A DNA stretch of 64,000 nucleotides from Musa acuminata AAA Group. Its lineage: Eukaryota > Streptophyta > Magnoliopsida > Zingiberales > Musaceae. The notes under the pieces are model-generated. The model made no database searches and was not told the origin of the DNA. It saw nothing but the letters and a program-made list of their open reading frames with translations. The stretch spans positions 28,214,501-28,278,500 of the forward strand of contig NC_088348.1 of the NCBI RefSeq assembly GCF_036884655.1, in the 5' to 3' direction. Position 1 is the stretch's first letter. Each line of letters starts with the position of its first letter. The position numbers were made by a program, and so were the translations under genes. Below, piece by piece: positions 1 to 10,944 of the stretch.

Positions 1-1484
1 TTCTATATGACTTATTAGTTCTTTTTTCTTGCAGTCAAGGGATGCAAAGGGTAAAAGGGCAACTCTAGCTTGATAACACCAGATGTGAAACATGCAACTT
101 TGTCACTTACAATAGTGTGAAAAGATTGTCCAGAGGTAGCATCATTTTCTTGGGAACTTGATCCATTCAGGATGCTGCTCCCAGCTTGATTATAATGTTC
201 TTTTCTGTGTCTTAATAGCAGTAGATGACAGGCTACATGTAAGGAAGTAGGCATCCTTGAAGGAGGCATCACCGTCTTAATGGGTGTAGTATTTGCAGAA
301 AGTACCTAACACAATGCAGAATTCTTGTCATCAAGTGCATGTGCTTCGAATGATCAACATGTCCTTAATATTTCTTCATAAATAAAGATAAATAAAATTA
401 TGTACCAATAAAATGTAAATCATAACTTACAGGGGATTTAGATTCAAGGTTTTTCTTTTGCCTTGAGGTGGTGGTTTGGAAGTTGACCGTCTGAGAATAG
501 AATAGTTCTTTCATGAAGAATGCAAGGTGAAAGTATATGGACTTTCCTTCCTTCATTCATTTATAAGAGCAACTTTTCTTATTCTTTTTCTTTTTCGTCA
601 TCTTTTTCTAATCATGTTTTACTTTTTTTGTCTTCTTTTTATTTTTTTAACCATGTTTTACTTTTATTCAAGGTTTTACTTTTTCTTCTTCATTTTTTTT
701 ATCATGTTTTACTACCAAGAACGTGGGTGATTATATATAAAATCATTTACTTGTAAACTTGTTAATCTAAGATTTGTCTTGATAAGTGAGCCTGTACCAA
801 TTGTGTTTTATTTTCTTGACTCACCATATCACTTACTCCTTGTATGCATTAATGGAATCACTACAGCAAATAAGAATTCTTTGGTGTCTGCTACATGAAT
901 TATCTTGTCATCGAGTTTGATATACATGAATTCTTCAGCACCACTTGAGGTGTTGAGAAAGCTGATTCAGGGAGCTCTACTTTGTTGGACATGTTGTGGG
1001 AAGCTCATAAATTGGAGAAATAGAAGCTCTAAAGCTGCCTTAAGTTTAGCTGAACCAATTGTTTCAAACCAGGCATTGTCAGGATAAAGGAAGCGGATGA
1101 TGCATTCTGCACGAACAGGTAGGGCATATTTCTTGTGAAACAGATGCCATGATTATTGACATCCAAAATGAGGCGACAGGTGGCTATCTTGATGAAAAGT
1201 ACTTTGTTCTGGTTATTGTTCCTTGGATAAAAAAGAAAGGTTTGTATGATAATTGATTCTAGGGTGTAATGCGAAGCCCATTGATGTGCACTTTAAGAAA
1301 AATAATCGTGATATGTATCACGTTTAGTATTATTTCTAATCATGCTCAACATTATTTTATTTGAGAAAAATATGTAAAAAATATAAAGCACTGGAAATAT
1401 AAAAATAAAAATAATCGTAACAAGATTTTAAAGGGTTTTGAAGCAATTCTAGAGTTTCAACTAAAAAGTAAATTATGTAATTAC

Positions 1485-1485
<1 letters not shown>
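1..1485. other. Left edge, no firm gene
   Basis: No gene is recognised here. On the + strand a good acceptor (pyrimidine run ending in GCAG at 34) is followed by a 13-codon frame at 35-73 ending in TGA, which could be the last exon of a gene entering from the left. On the - strand bases 15-272 form an 85-codon open frame with no family resemblance. The two readings conflict and neither is convincing. Bases 560-715 are very T-rich, with a TTTTACTTTTT-like word repeated several times, and look non-coding. Confidence 0.3.

Positions 1486-1486
<1 letters not shown>

Positions 1487-1530
<44 letters not shown>
1487..1530. repeat. (AT)n microsatellite
   Basis: An almost pure AT dinucleotide run of about 44 bases. 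It directly abuts the left inverted repeat of the TIR element at 1530-2168. Confidence 0.9.
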
Positions 1531-1532
<2 letters not shown>

Positions 1533-2168
1533 TCTCAGGAAAAATCTCTAGTTTTAAGAAATTTTCCTCACTTTCAAAAATTAACACGTAATATCTCTTC
1601 TTTTGTAAAAAGATTATTTTATTATTAACTCCATTATATCAATTATTATATATATTATCTTTTCGTCTATCCTTAATTGTTTTTGTCTTTGTGTTTCTTC
1701 TACCCTTGGTTCATCGTATCTGTGATGATTGAAGAGGGCAAAAGAGAATCATCGACAATCCCTTCATGTATGTTCTTTCCACCCTTCACTCGTATCCACG
1801 ACGATCAAAGAGAGTGGAAGAAGATTGTTGAGAACCCACCCATTGGGCAAAGATCATAGTCCCTATTAGCCAACAACCATAGTTGGTCGAGGATTATGTC
1901 TTGCCTCGTCACAGCTCTCTCCACTAAAGGACGATGATGGAACCATGGAAATGGCAACTTGCACACGAAGGTTGCCAGGGGTAGATAAGGGTGATGAACA
2001 ACCAAGGGTTCGTGCGAGGTGGTGTGGGCGACCAACAATAGAGGCATAAGCCAACAATAAAGGCATAATATTAAAATTATCCTTTATGAAAGAAGGAGTG
2101 TTCAGATTTTTTAAAATAAGAGTGTTTTATAAAAAAATCTTAAACCTAAGAATTTTTTTCGAGAATTT
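1530..2168. mobile_element. Long-TIR non-autonomous DNA element (A)
   Basis: Bases 1530-1626 and the reverse complement of 2073-2168 align over about 100 bases with mismatches and small gaps. Shared words include ATTCTC at the outer end, GTTTAAGA-type words in the middle and a GATAATTTTAATATT-like inner end. The TIRs enclose about 450 bases that are more GC-rich than the flanks and open for 80 codons on the - strand, with no recognisable protein. Both outer ends lie against TA runs, so a target-site duplication cannot be read. The structure fits a MITE or a Mutator-like non-autonomous element. Its inner ends resemble those of the element at 51.04-51.53 kb. The family name is not known. Confidence 0.55.
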
Positions 2169-2601
2169 ACCTATATATATATATACATGAAAATATACAA
2201 AGAAAATTAGTAGAGATAGAGGTAGATAAGAATTTATTTGAAACTATAAATAGAGATTTAAATAATTTTTAATTTTATTAATAATATTATTTTACATAAA
2301 TTTTAATTATAATATAAATTTCATATAGCTGATAAAAAATAATTGAGACAAACTTGATATCATCATCGAAGATCAATAATTTTGAAAGTGATAATATGTA
2401 TATACATATATGAAACTTACCCAAAACTCTATTATTTTGAGTTTCATGATTCTTATTTTCCTTTTGAGTCTCATGGTTTGTTCCTTTTGGTTGGGATATT
2501 GAATGAGTTGGATTCTTGCAGTTGGATGGAATTGCATAATTCTCATAATTTTTTACTAGTATAAAAAAAGTGCCAAAATTTAAAATATAAATACATTTAT
2601 G
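2169..2601. other. AT-rich spacer
   Basis: Very AT-rich, with no gene seen. It lies just downstream of the - strand gene ending at 2602, so it should hold that gene's 3' UTR and polyadenylation region. Confidence 0.5.
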
Positions 2602-3694
2602 CTATATTATTTGCAAAGACAAATGTGACTTCTTCCGGTCCTCGTCATCATCACCATCTCGGGTCGGCGAGTTGAGGTCCAACTTGGGCCTCTTCTTGAG
2701 CTCGCCTATGACCGGCACGTGCACGGCACACCTCGGGCACCTGGGGTCCACCGACGAGACGAGCACGTAGAGGAGGCACACCGGGCACCCGGCGACCGTC
2801 ATCGCCGCCGCCCGCCCCCGCTCGCCCATCAGCGACCCGGGGCCGGGGCCATCCTCTTCCGGCGCACGCCGCTTGATCACCGAGAAGGAGGAGGAGGTGG
2901 TGGTGGTCGACGAGGAGCGCGGCGAAGGGGAGCCGTCGGATCGGCGGGTCGCGCGCTCGAGGGCGGACTTCACCTTCTCCAGGGTGCAGACACTCTGGTA
3001 CGCCGAGGGCGCGGGCGCCGCCGCCGCCGCGTCCGGCTGCGGGACGAGGGCGGCGGTGGATGGTGGAGGTAGGGCGAGGTTGAGATTGTGGAGACAGGAG
3101 GGAACCGGATCAGGGTCGCGCTTCTCGAGGTAGGTCTTTCCATGCTGCAATTGATCGAGAATTAGGGACTTAGAGGATAAGAAAGAATGATAAATATGGA
3201 ATCTAATAGGTTTATTCTGTGAATTCTTGTGGGAAGAGCTGTTCTTTTCATTCGGGAAATTCCGTATCAGCCGGTGCTTGATTTGATTACAGTCGAGGGA
3301 TTTACAGAAGAAACGATGAAAGTTTCAGCAGAATTCAAATGAAAGTATCGATTTCCAGCAGGACTACTACGACGAAAACTTGGGGATTAGATCGGTAAAA
3401 AAGGACCCATTAACATAAAAATTCAATCTTTTGCCATGTTTCGCAAATTCAAATTCAAAGGAACAACCAATTGGGAAGAGACAAGAAGAAGATCCACGAG
3501 CTTCAAGAACGTACCAATAGATCAAACCGTCTCTCCCAACCCATCGGAACACGGAGCTCAAGACCCACCTCCGCAGATCCGAGCACTGCTCCGCTGCCAC
3601 CGAGCAAATCCCTTGTGACAAGCTCCCTCTTCCCCTCTCCTTCCTCCTCATAACCCCTCAGCATCCTTGACCACGAGCTCACCTCCGCTGCCAT
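2602..3694 (-). CDS. Cys-rich (CxxC-x12-CxxC) protein with EAR-like tail
   Basis: Two exons, complement(3515..3694) and complement(2602..3144), encode about 240 residues. The join is phase 0, donor GTACGT and acceptor TTGCAG, and it restores a DLLHGKTYLEKR-type core that I associate with a conserved plant family of unknown biochemistry. The start is set at the ATG at 3694 (MAAEVSS), which fits family N-termini as I recall them; an in-frame ATG eight codons upstream is less likely. The N-terminal exon carries ELVTRDLLGG and VPMGWERRFDLL. Near the C-terminus is a CPVC-x12-CPRC zinc-ribbon-like motif, then KKRPKLDLN, an LxLxL/DLN-type EAR motif usually read as repressor-recruiting, and an acidic DGDDDED run. 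The middle is rich in Ala, Pro and Ser. Similar motifs occur in GIR1-like repressors. Nuclear repressor function is inference. Confidence 0.72.
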
Positions 3695-6600
3695 TAACCT
3701 CCTCTCCCAAATCATCAAACAAAAGAAGAGAAAGAAGAGAAGAGAAGAGAAGGGAGATTATTGCTTCAAAGGAGTTCACATAACAATACAGAAAGAAGCC
3801 GCCTTTATACATTTATATACTGCTTTCAGATGACTGTAAGTATGGGAAACATTAATGGTGTCAATAAATGAAAAATTCTGAGGGTGGATGATTAGATAAG
3901 CCACACAGATACAGTTATTTAATAATTGACTTTTGATACATGGCAGAGTCTGTCAATGGTTAATGAATCCTAGGAAGGGGGAGGAAGAAAACTCCAGGAG
4001 TGTAATGTAGTCTAGTACCTTCCAACTGTGTGAATCCTGAGAATAGAAGAAACCTTTTATGTGCAAATCTTGTGCATGTAATGGTTTCACTTTTTTGATG
4101 TCCAGCTTTTGGTATGGCTTCATGTACTATGTCTCTTATTGATCAGTGCTGAATCTATCTGCAACTGTGTCCAGGAAGGATTCACGTACATTATATGTCT
4201 TTTACTTGTATGTCCAATCGAATAGCATATGTCAGTTATTGATAGTAGTACATTATAGTGGTATTTAAGGTGCCAAGTAGCTAAGGAATCTGAATAGTAG
4301 TTTAACTTTTAAAATATAGATACCAATAACATGGTTTTGTTGTGGAAAATTATAAAGTTGTACCGTATAAGGTCTGCATTGGTAACTAAAATTTAACAGC
4401 AAAAGATCTCCCCAAAATATAGCAAACAATGCCTGTAAACTGGTAAAATTTGTCTAATGAAAATATCCTAATTCATATAAAAATCTCATTTGTCCAATGG
4501 CTATCAGGAACCTAGGATGGATATAAGACTCTCTAAGGTTTATGAAAGATCACAAGGGATATTCCATAGGTATTGGCAGAATGACTTAATATATCATGAT
4601 TGTAATGGTGTAATGAGCATCATTATGACTTCTGTTGATACAAAGATGATACTGATCCATGTTTGGTACCATCTGGTGCATGCTGGTAGTTAGGTCATGA
4701 AGGTTGTACATATTTGGGTATGGTGGTTGGAGTTAATAGGATGCTGATACCTGTCAACACAGGCAGGATCAACATCTGATTACCAGGAACAGATAAATAT
4801 TAAGATTTTGTTTAAATTAGAGAGTGATGTTAGGAGGGATCTGTACATAGCTACTGTGATGAAAATGAGGAGAACGCAGAAGACACCTTCTCTTAATGCA
4901 AATGGAATTTCTATTCCAATGAAGACAAGGCGTGAATTTACTAGACAGTCATATAAGGTGGATTGCTTTGGGAAAACAGAAACTCTTGCTGTGCCAAGGA
5001 AAAGATTGGTCATGCAACTGATCTAGACAAATTTAAGATAAGCAGGATGCATGTCAAAAATCTCCCAAGAAACTGTAGAGTTCTTACAAAGCATCAGTTT
5101 TGAAAATAATCTAGTTACATTTCAGACATGCAAATTAAGCTGCCGAACTATGTAACCTGCAAGTTTTATGATGATCTAACTACATGTATAAATTGTATGA
5201 GAACCTGGTTGGCATGGCACAAAAGAAGAATAAGAAAATTTGTGAACAATAAGCTTTTCTCAATGTATTCATCTATCTTGGAGATAATTAATCTATTACT
5301 TACAAACCTTTTCTCTAAAGCAAAGGTTACTTTCACAATAATGCCAAGGTTTTTTAGTTCATCTTATTGCTGGTATGCCAGTTGTATTCCAAATAGTGTG
5401 ATGAACTGTCATTATTTTTACTTTTTGTACCAATCCTTAATTTTAAAAGCAAATATTTCTATTTTCTAGAGAATGATTTAGCTGTTTTAACTTTTGATGT
5501 TCAGGTTCTGTATTAATTAACAAGCTTGTTGTTTGTAAATCCTAAATTGTTTTGGTTAGTCTGCCAAATTTGATCACATAAAACTAATGCTGTGTAACTC
5601 TGAAGAATCACACATAGATATAACTAGGTATATCTGTGTTCCCTTAGGTTAATTTTACATTTCTGTATGTTGTTTCTCATATCATTTCTTCAATTTTTAC
5701 AGTGGCACAACCTTTGGGGAAAAGGTACAAGATGATTTACTAAGAGGACTCTTATGATTCTTCTGATCATTGATCACAAAGTTTCTAATGATCATCATTT
5801 TATCTGTCAAATATTTCTGTTCCACGTCATCTTTGCATTAGCTCTATCACTGCAAAGACTCTTGTGATCATTGTCCAAGTCATTGGGTTTTGCGACCATC
5901 TTTTGCCGTATCTCTGGCAGTAATGATTTACCAGGTACTTCATCATTTTACATGGCATATCAACTTGTGGAATTTGTTGCTGAACTAAATTTCATATCAC
6001 AATGAGTTAGTAAAAAATTCCCCTGATTCTTCTGAGCTGGTCCTAAGTATTGAGAACTCATCTCGCAATGATCTTTTGCTGTATCTAACAGAATTGTCTA
6101 TCAGTTACAGATTCCCAATGTGCCAAACTTGTGAATTTTTTTTGCTCAATAATGCTGTGTCATGCTTTTGTAGTAATAGTATATATTATTCATGCGTGCA
6201 ACATTCGCATGGCAACATGCACTCTCTAGACCCATTAGTAGGGCCATTGAAATGTGATAAAGTCATAGAGCTATCTGATCAAATTGATTCCAATTGTTAT
6301 TTGTATATGTGTAGCGTGGGATTATAAAATGTAAAAGATAAAAGTCAAGTAGTTGCCATATTAGAAGGAAAGAGCTATAAGCATTTAAGATGGATCACAA
6401 ATCTATGAAGAGACCCAACAGACTCATCAATTCTCTTAACTTCAGTGGGTCCGAGTCTCATCAAAGCTTCCTCAGTATTTAAACAAACATAAATGCCATC
6501 ACCTCACTTCTTTCTCTAGTCACATTGTGCATTGATGAAGGGAAGACAGTTGAGACTTTATAATGGCCATTTATGAGGTACTGACCTAAGTTTCATCAGT

Positions 6601-7934
6601 TCACCATATGGAGGCAGCAACCACTGGATTCTGTGTGCCTTTCAGTGTAGTGCTCAGTGATCAATTGGAGATATGATGTTGCCTGTTCAAGACTTGCACT
6701 TTTTGGGTGCCCTTGCACAATGAGGTGGGGAGGTGGTTGGCTTACCTGTCTAAAATAGATTGAGTTATGCATTTCAGTTAAGGTGTAAATAATGCTGATG
6801 GATTGATTTAGTCAGGTCATAAAGGGCTATAATAAAGGTGGAGTGGCTTTTGGATTTATGTCCATTTAATCACATGGAAATGAATTTGGGTGGATGGTTG
6901 GATTTTAACTTGAATCATTATGTTGGTTAGAGTCTTAAATGATGTTTATATTTTCTACGGGGTGGATGCCTAAATAATGGATCTGATTCCAATCCTTTAA
7001 AAAAAAGCTTAATTTTGTTTCTATTTCTTTCGATTTATTTTTTTTCATGAAAAATATTTCTTAGTCCGTGAGACAAATTATTTATTTTAATGCATACTAG
7101 GTCAAAGAATTGTGTAGTTACAGTAAGAATATGCAAAAGATGTCTTGGTTCCAAATATTTTTTTGGGTTGGGGGATGAGAGGGGAATTGTTGGTAAAAAA
7201 AGCCAAATTATTCTATGTGCTTTTTCTTCTTTTATTTTTATTATTTTGAAGTAAATCACAATATCAAGGGTATCCAGTCTGAAACTTAAATAGTTAATCT
7301 GAAGCTAGATTTAAAAAGCTTCAAAGGTAGGTACTGTGCTCATAATGCGTTTGACTAGTCATATGTTTTTATAACTTATTCTCTGTTATTAACTTTCTTG
7401 TTGAATTTGGCCTTATTTCTTATTGTTCTACAAGTACATCAATTATTACAGTTATTACTGTGTTGCTATTATATCCTTTATACACTGAAAGTCTTTAGTA
7501 TACAGATTCAGTTATACTTAAGGCACTTTATATTTCAAACACCAACAAGGAAGCAGCATAATTCATGCAAGAGCTTCACCAATTGACCATTTGCACAAAA
7601 ACTCGTCAGTCATTTTCATGGATATTTAATGGTCCACAGTTTGATTATCTTTTCCAACTGTCTTCATAAATTCGTTTTGGATGCACTGATGGACAATTTT
7701 CGACATGTAGTTTATGTTTGAGAAATCATATTCATGAATTAACAATAAAGAATATAGAACTTTTGCATTCATTTTAAATAAAACACTACTTCTGGGATTG
7801 GCTCTCCGAACAATCTGTGCTTGCTTTGTTTGGACGTTTCAATACAAAGAAAACTTCTTAGCTGTCAATTGCATATTTTCTTGTTGATTGTTATCTGACA
7901 GAAATTGATTTTTGCATCTTTTGATACAGGATAG

Positions 7935-8006
7935 CTGAGTTTATGAAACTTCATTTCTTTAAAACAAGGACTGAGTTTGTGAAACTTCATTTCTTAAAAA
8001 CAAGGA
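7935..8006. repeat. 36-bp tandem duplication
   Basis: Two adjacent copies, 7935-7970 and 7971-8006, each starting CTGAGTTT and containing GAAACTTCATTTCTT, with two or three differences between them. Small local duplication in non-coding DNA. Confidence 0.8.
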
Positions 8007-9108
8007 ACAATTATGAAATAGATTGCCTGGTTGAAGAACCAGACCTTAAGTTCAATGGATGGTAAGATATTGTTTTTCCAAGTTTTATTAATAATTTAGT
8101 TGTCCATGCATATTTCCTATAGTTCTTTAAATTAAGGAAAGTGCTTCTCACTCCCAATTTTTGAAATGCAATCGAATATCGAAAAATTTTATGCAAAATT
8201 ATATACTATTTTCATACATTTTTTGGGGTACTATTTGTATATGGGATGAATGGAATTTCATGATGTCAAAAAAGTGGGCAGTTGACCGAGTCTTGCTCAT
8301 ATGAGACACTAGTTAAATTAGTGTAAAGTTATAGAAGCAAATAGATCACATAATGTTTGAAGGAAATTGTATTTTATATGATATTCTTGTTAAGCACCTT
8401 AGGCAACCATCCAACTTGTAGGTTGAGTTGCTTGGTGATAGATATGGATGTTTATGCAACATGTGTAGCACACTTATGTATGAACTGACTCCATGAAGCT
8501 AACAGAACTATATATTGGTCCTTGGTCAGATCGATAGAAATCCTGTATGTACTAGCATAGAGACACCTAGTACACAAGCATGCTAGTACAAACCAAAGTG
8601 AAAGAGGAAGAGAAGAGGGGAGGAGGAGAACATGATGATTATAGAGGATTTGCATCATTTATTTTACTACAAAAACATGATGGAGCATCTCCATCAAAGG
8701 TTGGGAGAGTGCATCTATTGAGTGTTCAGGCTCTTATGCTAGTGCTGCATAATGACACTAAATGATTGTTATGTGTGTGAATTGATTGTATGCTATGACT
8801 ATAATGTGTGAATATTGCTTAATGATTTATATTTATTTCGTGATTGTCTACTGTATAGGAGATTTTCATTATGAAAGTTCACTTTTGATTTTTGAAATTC
8901 TTAATGTTCCCTACTTAGCCATGTGATTATGGCACCATATGGTGGACTTCTAAAAAGTTGATTATTGACATTTCGATATTCTTGGTAATGGAATTAAGTC
9001 ATGTCAGGGCATAACATTTAGCCTGTAGGAAAAGATGGATGGTGGGATTCACTGAGTTCAAAAAGGGCACAGACCTTTCTGTCACATTGATGTTGGAATT
9101 TACAGGAA

Positions 9109-9268
9109 ATACTTGGATCAATACATGCATGCATTTAATAGGCTTGATAATTGGGTAAATACATGCATTTAATAGGCTTGATCAATACTAGAAAGAATTT
9201 TAGTAGTACTAGAAGATACTTGGATCAATACATGTGTGCATTTAATAGGCTTGATAATTGGGTAAAAA
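9109..9268. repeat. Interrupted duplication, period about 108 bp
   Basis: A segment of about 50 bases beginning ATACTTGGATCAATACATG and ending near GATAATTGGGTAAA occurs at 9109-9160 and again at 9217-9268. A third partial copy of the ATTTAATAGGCTTGAT core lies between them at about 9167-9183. Confidence 0.75.
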
Positions 9269-10944
9269 GACCATAAATCATTTAATATTTGTTGTAATGT
9301 AGACATGACTTTGTAGCACATGGCATTGGGTGGCATGCTTGCTTCGATGTTGAAACTGAGTTGGGAATGTACACATACTCCTATTTCTATCCATTCATTA
9401 ATTAGACTTTGCAACTAAATGAGCAGCAACACAGAGGAGAAATGTCAATTTATAGGAAATGAAATCATTATCATCACTACCATGAAAGAACAATGTACAA
9501 AAAACTGTTGATTTATGTGGTATTGGCTGCTGAAGTTGCCTTGTTCTGTCCAAACTGAAGAAGCATTCAGGCTAGTTTTGGATAATGCTTCTATAGTGTA
9601 CAAATGATAGTTTTTAGTGTATATATTATTAATTATGCATACTTCTCCTTTTGACTTACTGCAACTTATATGATGTCCTGCTACAATATGTGCTAGCTAA
9701 CTTATGCATGTACTGATATATATATATATATATGCTTGCTTTCAATGTCTCTTTTAAATGCTTATTGCTTATCTTGGAAGCTACTTTTTGAAATATTTAT
9801 CAGTTTATCTCTATAATTAAATGAGTTTCTTGTTCTGGAAATAATTAGTGTTTGAGGAGCAGAATTGAGCAGGAATCTTTTCTGCAGGCGGTATGTCATG
9901 TGTGTTTGATATTTGATGCTGTGTCTTCAGCCTAATATTTTCTTCCCATCTTTTATCCTCTGCTTTCAACCAAAGAGGGATCAGTCATTCAAGTCTTCAC
10001 ATATCATTCTTTTTGCACTGAGACATCTTTCTGCAGATTGACTTGTAATTCTTTCATCATTCATGTACCATGGAACATCAAAATTCTGAGGGATCGAATG
10101 AAGAAGTTGCACCTATCTATGTTCATGTATGTACACAAGTGCATGCTACTTTTTGGGGCAATGGCAGCTAGATAAGTGCCATTCAACATGTCAGCCACGG
10201 GGAGGCCTTTGTGGAGGAGTTGGATTAGAAGCAATTGGTTGTTAAGCTAGTGCAAGGAGAGCAATCAGTAGTATGCAATTAAACATTTTGGTTTCTAATA
10301 TAGCACAGGGAAAAAGGAAAAAGAGGAAAAAAATGAGAGCTCTGCTGTTAGAGGTGGGATAGAGAAGATGGATATATAGATTTTACAGGACTCTGGACCC
10401 TGGTGACAACGACCTCTTGTGGTGTTTTGTTCAAGCCAGGTTTAGATTCTGATATTTGAAGCAACAGAGATGGAAGAATGGAAAGAACAGTTCAACATGG
10501 ATAGGGAATCCATATGTAACATAATCAAATCATTTGGGAGATTTCAAGCTGGAAGAAGCGATATAAAGATCAAATTGGGAGGCTTCAGCTGGAGAAAACT
10601 TTGAGTGAAATCCAAGTATGATACCAAACTTCTCATTCCAAGTAAAGATGAATCTGACTGCACTCCTCAATTGGGTGCCCAGGCAAGGTCAGGTGAGGCC
10701 TGAGTGCCTCAATTTGGGTTTAGGAAGACGTCTTCCATTGGGCACAGTCCTGAGCCAAGTGCTGGGCAGCTCAAGCGACCACCTGAACCAGATCAGGCTG
10801 GACTGTTTTTGGGCCCAGGTTAACTACCACTGTCCACAACCCTTTACAAGAACTTCCAACAACAGTGCCATGGCAAGCAACCTGAACAATACCAAATTTG
10901 TGGTTTCTTTCATTTTCTTCTCTTCTGGACTTGGGCTTTATGAG

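Larger units (their letters stand above)
3695..10940. other. 7.2-kb intergenic region, no gene recognised
   Basis: Bases 3720-3760 are purine-rich on + (CT-rich on the transcribed strand) and probably form the 5' UTR or core promoter of the gene ending at 3694. The rest is AT-rich, with only short open frames in all readings and no recognisable protein motif. It holds two small tandem duplications (7935-8006 and 9109-9268) and a TA run near 9717-9733. Bases 10640-10840 are more GC-rich and open on +, but I could not assign them. Confidence 0.5.

Noticed and set aside
2719..3133. Open + strand frames of 86-117 codons
   Set aside because: They are GC-driven shadows opposite the second exon of the - strand Cys-rich protein gene, whose motifs and splice join are convincing.
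9109..9268. CRISPR-like spacing of repeats
   Set aside because: Only two or three copies with unequal spacing in plant nuclear DNA; an ordinary local duplication.
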